Source of the DNA: Deltaproteobacteria bacterium
GTDB taxonomy: Bacteria; Desulfobacterota; Desulfobaccia; Desulfobaccales; 0-14-0-80-60-11
Reading direction: 5' to 3'
Length of the DNA stretch: 6,566 nucleotides
Assembly: GCA_019308625.1 (NCBI GenBank)
Contig: JAFDHU010000057.1
Span: forward strand, 1 to 6,566
A program made the translations under genes and the position numbers. Of this stretch, positions 6,537-6,566 are shown in pieces; within the stretch, counting starts at the first letter, position 1; the number at the start of each line of letters is the position of its first letter. The notes below the pieces were generated by a model, which saw only the letters and a list, made by a program, of their open reading frames with translations, was not told the origin of the DNA and searched no databases.

Positions 6537-6557
6537 CCAGGGCGGGCCTCTTCGGCC
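6530..6557 (+). other. Two small hairpins at the hisA 3' end
   Basis: GCCCT-AACC-AGGGC (6530-6543, spanning the hisA stop codon) and GGCC-TCTTC-GGCC (6545-6557) lie in tandem. No T-tract is visible before the window ends at 6566, so termination cannot be claimed. A downstream his gene may follow. Confidence 0.3.
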
Positions 6558-6566
6558 ACACTCGCC

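Noticed and set aside
1..6566. CRISPR array, insertion sequence, phage or defence genes
   Set aside because: No regularly spaced repeats, transposase, integrase or defence domains were seen on either strand.

Overview
The window is a GC-rich bacterial chromosome segment carrying ordinary chromosomal genes. The style of the GalT, GlgA and GAF-kinase/response-regulator proteins resembles sulfate-reducing or syntrophic deltaproteobacteria (Desulfobacca/Syntrophobacter-like). That placement is from remembered family resemblance, not from a search.

Layout. Positions 1-246 hold no convincing gene but are rich in nested inverted repeats. Positions 247-5296 form one tight minus-strand operon, read from right to left: galT (hexose-1-phosphate uridylyltransferase), glgA (glycogen synthase), a soluble triple-GAF sensor histidine kinase, and a single-domain CheY-like response regulator. 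Gene junctions are 19 nt, 6 nt and an ATGA stop/start overlap, so co-transcription and translational coupling are likely. A good sigma70-type promoter (TTGCAT-16-TATACT) lies about 80 nt upstream of galT, with a perfect inverted repeat just behind its -35 box. Next comes a small two-helix membrane protein of the DUF2905 type (5510-5722, minus), then an AT-rich divergent intergenic region, and then hisA (5899-6536, plus) of histidine biosynthesis.

How the genes fit together. GalT and GlgA handle nucleotide sugars and alpha-glucan synthesis. The kinase and regulator at the end of the operon may link a cytosolic signal sensed by the GAF domains to reserve-carbon metabolism, but the regulator has no DNA-binding domain, so its target is unknown.

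Most notable observation. Several otherwise well-conserved genes lack short internal blocks. hisA lacks about 30 codons with a frame change, including the stretch that normally carries the second catalytic Asp. glgA lacks about 25 codons with a frame change (the TIHNLAYQG region) and apparently another 25 or so codons in frame near the N-terminus. The response regulator lacks three residues of the loop after its phospho-acceptor Asp. galT and the DUF2905 gene look complete, and the kinase has all its catalytic boxes. Clustered clean deletions with preserved coding character on both sides point first to a sequencing or assembly artefact, and second to recent gene decay. I found no previously undescribed defence, mobile or RNA-guided system here.
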